Origin: Stenotrophomonas maltophilia
Lineage (GTDB): Bacteria > Pseudomonadota > Gammaproteobacteria > Xanthomonadales > Xanthomonadaceae
Reading direction: 5' to 3'
Assembly: GCF_006974125.1 (NCBI RefSeq)
Contig: NZ_CP037858.1
Coordinates: forward strand, 2,356,001-2,420,000
Length of the DNA stretch: 64,000 bases
In this document: piece after piece, positions 61,460 through 64,000 of the stretch
Layout: each line of letters starts with the position of its first letter
Numbering within the stretch: position 1 is the first letter of the stretch
Program-made: the position numbers and the translations under genes
Notes under the pieces: model-generated
Databases searched by the model: none
What the model was told of the DNA's origin: nothing
Seen by the model: only the letters and a program-made list of their open reading frames with translations

Positions 61460-61696
61460 TCAGACCTTTTCGCCGCGCGCACGCAGCTCAGCCAGAACGG
61501 AATCAATGCCGTTCTTGTCGATGGTGCGCAGTGCATGCGCGGAAACACGAAGCTTGACCCAGCGGTTTTCGCTGGCCACCCAGAAACGGCGCTCGTGCAG
61601 ATTCGGCAGGAAACGACGACGGGTCTTGTTGTTGGCGTGCGAGACGTTGTTACCCGTCTGCACTCGCTTGCCGGAAACCTGGCATACGCGGGACAT
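61460..61696 (-). CDS. rpmB: 50S ribosomal protein L28
   Basis: 78 residues ([20 protein letters not shown], then [14 protein letters not shown]). Full-length L28, first gene of the rpmB-rpmG operon. Confidence 0.97.
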   Translation of the reverse strand: MSRVCQVSGKRVQTGNNVSHANNKTRRRFLPNLHERRFWVASENRWVKLRVSAHALRTIDKNGIDSVLAELRARGEKV

Positions 61697-61863
61697 TGCG
61701 CACCTCGATAGTAGTAGTTGTCAGCCCGTAGCCCGGGAGACGGCGGCCTCGATGGTTGCCCACCACACGTCAAGAGAATCAAAGGGTTACGCTGGCGTTG
61801 GGCGGCCGGGGACGTGCTCCCGGGGGCGCCGCCCGGTAGAAAACCGGACACAGCGAGCCGCGC

Positions 61864-61892
61864 ATTATGCACGTGTTCAAGCACTTGCGCAA
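61864..61892 (-). promoter_or_regulatory. Sigma-70 promoter of rpmB-rpmG
   Basis: TTGCGC (61887-61892 on the minus strand), a 17-base spacer, then CATAAT (61864-61869). The distance to the rpmB ATG is about 168 bp. Confidence 0.7.
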
Positions 61893-61948
61893 GTTACCCA
61901 CAGGCTGGGGCTGAACGCGACGGCCGCTCCCCGTGGAACCGAGCCCGC

Positions 61949-62458
61949 TCAGCGCAGGTGCGGGATCACCTGGGCCAGCAGATGGGCATCCTTCAGCGCA
62001 CCGTGCAGTCCCCGGGTGCCGGGAATGCGCAGGCGCTGCAGCACATCATCCAGCTTGTTGCCCTGGCCCGGCCAGCGCCCGCGCGCCAGCTTCAGGCTGC
62101 AGGTGATGCGGCAATGCTGGGCCAGCGTGACGGGGATGCCGGCCAGGCGCAGCTCATTGTCGAGGAAACCCACATCGAAGGTGGCGTTGTGCGCGATCAT
62201 CTCGCTGCCGCGCAGGAAGTCGAGCAGTTCGGCGGCTTTGCTGGAAAACAGCGGCTTGCCCACCAGCATCGCGTCGCTGATGCCATGTACCCGCTGCGCG
62301 CCCCAATCGACCTTGCGCTGTGGCTGCAGGTAGGTGTGGAACTGGCGGCCGGTGAGCTGACCATCGACCAGTTCGACGGCACCGATTTCGATCACGCGAT
62401 GGCCCAGGCGGTGGGAGATGCCGGTGGTTTCGGTATCCAGTGCGACGATGCGACTCAT
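61949..62458 (-). CDS. DnaQ-like 3'-5' exonuclease
   Basis: 169 residues. DEDDh motifs: ALDTETTG (exo I), AHNATFDVGFL (exo II) and LHGALKDAHLL (exo III with His and Asp). Shorter than the usual epsilon subunit (about 240), lacking the C-terminal polymerase-binding tail, so it may be an epsilon-like or free exonuclease rather than the replicative DnaQ. Confidence 0.85.
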   Translation of the reverse strand: MSRIVALDTETTGISHRLGHRVIEIGAVELVDGQLTGRQFHTYLQPQRKVDWGAQRVHGISDAMLVGKPLFSSKAAELLDFLRGSEMIAHNATFDVGFLDNELRLAGIPVTLAQHCRITCSLKLARGRWPGQGNKLDDVLQRLRIPGTRGLHGALKDAHLLAQVIPHLR

Positions 62459-62513
62459 GCGTGAGGCTGTTTCCTGTTGCGTGTTGTGGTGATTTTCGCA
62501 CGCCCGGTGCGTG

Positions 62514-63407
62514 TCACCCCAACACCTCCACCACCCAATCGATGAACACCCGCAGCCGCTGGCTCATGTGCCGGTTCGGCGGAAACATCACGTGCATCGG
62601 CATTGGCGGCAGCTGCCAGTCCTGCAACACCGGCATCAGCTCGCCGCGCGCCACGTGCGGCTCGGCCATATAGCTGGGCAGCGCGACCACGCCGAGCCCC
62701 GCCAGCGCAGCCGCCAGATACGCGTTGCCGTCGTCGAAGCCGACTGTATAGCGGCCCTGCACCTCGATGCGCTCATCGCCGCGCTTCGCATTGAACACTC
62801 GGGCACGGCCGCTACGCGGGCTGAGGAAGCCGACCATGTGGTGGTCCGGCCCTTCCAGCGCGCGCGGGTCGGACGGCACGCCGAAACGCTGCACGTACGC
62901 CGGGCTGGCGTGGAAACCAATCTGCAGCGCAGCCAACGGCCGTGCCACCAGCGCCGGGTCGGCCGGGGTGCCACCGCGGATCACGCAATCGACGTTGTCG
63001 GCGATGACATCGACCTCGCGGTCGCTGACGCCGATATCCAGCTGGATCTCCGGGTAACGCGCCTGGAAATCCGGCAGCGCCGGTACCAGCCGCAACCGCG
63101 CATACGGCCCGGGCACATCCACGCGCAGGCGTCCGCGCGGCTGGGCGGCCGCATCGCCCAGCCCGCCCTCTACCTCGTCCAGCTCGGCCAGCAGGCGGGC
63201 GATGCGCGGGTAATAGGCTGCGCCATCGGCGGTGACGCTGACCCGCCGGGTGGTGCGGTTGAGCAGGCGCAACCGCAGGTGCGCCTCCAGCTGCTGCACC
63301 AGCTGCGTAACCGTGGTGCGGCTGACCTGCAGGGTGTGCGCGGCGCGGGTGAAGCTGCCCGTTTCCACCACCCGGGCAAACGCCCGCATCGCCTCGAAAC
63401 GGTCCAT
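62514..63407 (-). CDS. LysR family transcriptional regulator
   Basis: 297 residues from ATG 63407 (MDRFEAMRAFARVVETGSFTR). An N-terminal winged helix-turn-helix (AAHTLQVSRTTVTQLVQQLE) and a periplasmic-binding-protein-like effector domain. Divergent from the RidA gene, which it may control. The 63418-63438 palindrome is a likely site. Confidence 0.9.
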   Translation of the reverse strand: MDRFEAMRAFARVVETGSFTRAAHTLQVSRTTVTQLVQQLEAHLRLRLLNRTTRRVSVTADGAAYYPRIARLLAELDEVEGGLGDAAAQPRGRLRVDVPGPYARLRLVPALPDFQARYPEIQLDIGVSDREVDVIADNVDCVIRGGTPADPALVARPLAALQIGFHASPAYVQRFGVPSDPRALEGPDHHMVGFLSPRSGRARVFNAKRGDERIEVQGRYTVGFDDGNAYLAAALAGLGVVALPSYMAEPHVARGELMPVLQDWQLPPMPMHVMFPPNRHMSQRLRVFIDWVVEVLG

Positions 63408-63417
63408 GGCAGGCCAT

Positions 63418-63438
63418 GATTGTTTGGAATTGACAATC
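63418..63438. promoter_or_regulatory. Inverted repeat between lysR and ridA genes
   Basis: gattgt (63418-63423) and acaatc (63433-63438) are perfect complements with 9 bases between. It overlaps a TTGACA. A LysR-type site is inferred. Confidence 0.55.
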
Positions 63439-63515
63439 AATCTAGGCCGATCATCGCGGTTTATCCAGACAGCGCTGGCAGGGAGGATGGTGTTCTCTCC
63501 CACGGGATCTTCCCC

Positions 63516-63905
63516 ATGTCACAGCGTGATGTCGTTTTCCCCGCCGGCCGACAGGCCCTGTACGAGCGCAACCGCTACTCGCCGGCGATCCGATCCAATG
63601 GCTTCCTGTTCGTCTCCGGCCAGGTCGGCAGCCGCGAGGACGGCTCGCCCGAGCCGGACTTCGAGGCGCAGGTGCGCCGCGCCTTCGAGAATCTCAATGC
63701 GGTGCTTGCCGCCGCCGGCTGCACGTTCGATGACGTGGTCGACGTGACCGTGTTCCTGGTCGATCCAGAGAAGAACTTTGAGAAGGCCTGGGCGATCGCG
63801 CCCGAGTACTGGGGCGAAGCACCGCACCCGACCCTGACCGGCATCGGCGTGACCTGGCTGTATGGGTTCCAGTTCGAGATCAAGGTGATCGCGAAGCTGC
63901 CGTGA
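63516..63905 (+). CDS. RidA family protein
   Basis: 129 residues from ATG 63516 (MSQRDVVFPAGRQALYERNR). NGFLFVSGQVG and VVDVTVFLVDPEKNF match the RidA/YjgF fold. Such proteins hydrolyse reactive imines or enamines. The longer upstream frame is not signal-like. Confidence 0.88.
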   Translation: MSQRDVVFPAGRQALYERNRYSPAIRSNGFLFVSGQVGSREDGSPEPDFEAQVRRAFENLNAVLAAAGCTFDDVVDVTVFLVDPEKNFEKAWAIAPEYWGEAPHPTLTGIGVTWLYGFQFEIKVIAKLP

Positions 63906-63910
63906 CACGG

Positions 63911-63978
63911 GTAGTGCCGGCCGCTGGCCGGCAACGTGGTGGGGTCGAAAAGCGTGTCGACCAAGGTCGACACCTACC
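63911..63978. repeat. SMAG-type palindromes
   Basis: gtagtgccggccgctggccg at 63911-63930, identical to the unit at 1356, then tgtcgaccaaggtcgacacc from 63955. They follow the RidA gene at the window edge. Confidence 0.85.
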
Positions 63979-64000
63979 GGGACGGCTGGTCGCGCGAAAG

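Overview
The window is about 66% GC with dense, overlapping genes. It carries GTAG-type palindromic repeats (SMAG elements) typical of Stenotrophomonas maltophilia, a xanthomonadin-type aryl polyene cluster and a homologue of the Xanthomonadaceae sRNA sX13. It is most likely chromosomal DNA of Stenotrophomonas (S. maltophilia complex). No species call can be proved from this sequence alone.

Layout. 1-6220: the end of a KefC-type K+/H+ antiporter, a large membrane-ankyrin protein, YcgL, a secreted protein broken by an 11-base homopolymer, and a small secreted protein. 6283-22669: an 18-gene minus-strand aryl polyene (xanthomonadin-like) operon whose genes mostly overlap by 1-14 bp. Reading 5' to 3' it has a degenerate ketosynthase, acyltransferase, two ACPs, a membrane protein, an acyl-ACP ligase fused to a dehydratase, glycosyltransferase, LpxL-type acyltransferase, aromatic amino acid ammonia-lyase, thioesterase, LolA-like carrier, MMPL exporter, halogenase-like flavoprotein, DUF3261 lipoprotein, ketosynthase, dehydratase, ketoreductase and ketosynthase. 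22886-25298: a cytochrome bd (cyanide-insensitive type) quinol oxidase.

25428-30352 is the most unusual stretch. It is a visibly AT-richer minus-strand operon: a 103-aa peptide with a signal-peptide-like N-terminus and a short Cys/His/Ser/Gly-rich tail, a hairpin, a HExxH protein that resembles the alpha-ketoglutarate-dependent peptide beta-hydroxylase family, an unrecognised 272-aa protein coupled to it by an ATGA overlap, and two FtsX/MacB-type ABC permeases with no ATPase or adaptor gene. I interpret it as a RiPP-like modified-peptide system, possibly undescribed.

30620-41309: an ECF sigma factor with a tiny membrane partner, a DPP4-like S9 peptidase coupled to a NUDIX gene, three paralogous secreted Cys-rich proteins with hemF between the second and third, and a DUF421 protein. 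41374-44795: an sX13-like sRNA, polA and a DUF2782 lipoprotein. 44849-52054: a two-partner secretion pair (TpsB then TpsA) ending in a C-terminal Cys pair as in HMW1-type adhesins. 52419-64000: a universal stress protein, small lipoproteins and phosphatase-like genes, uvrD, an FAD protein, cardiolipin synthase, rpmB-rpmG, a DnaQ-like exonuclease, and a divergent LysR/RidA pair.

Many convergent gene pairs are separated by perfect hairpins or repeat dimers that probably act as bidirectional terminators. I saw no tRNA, rRNA, CRISPR array, transposase or integrase.
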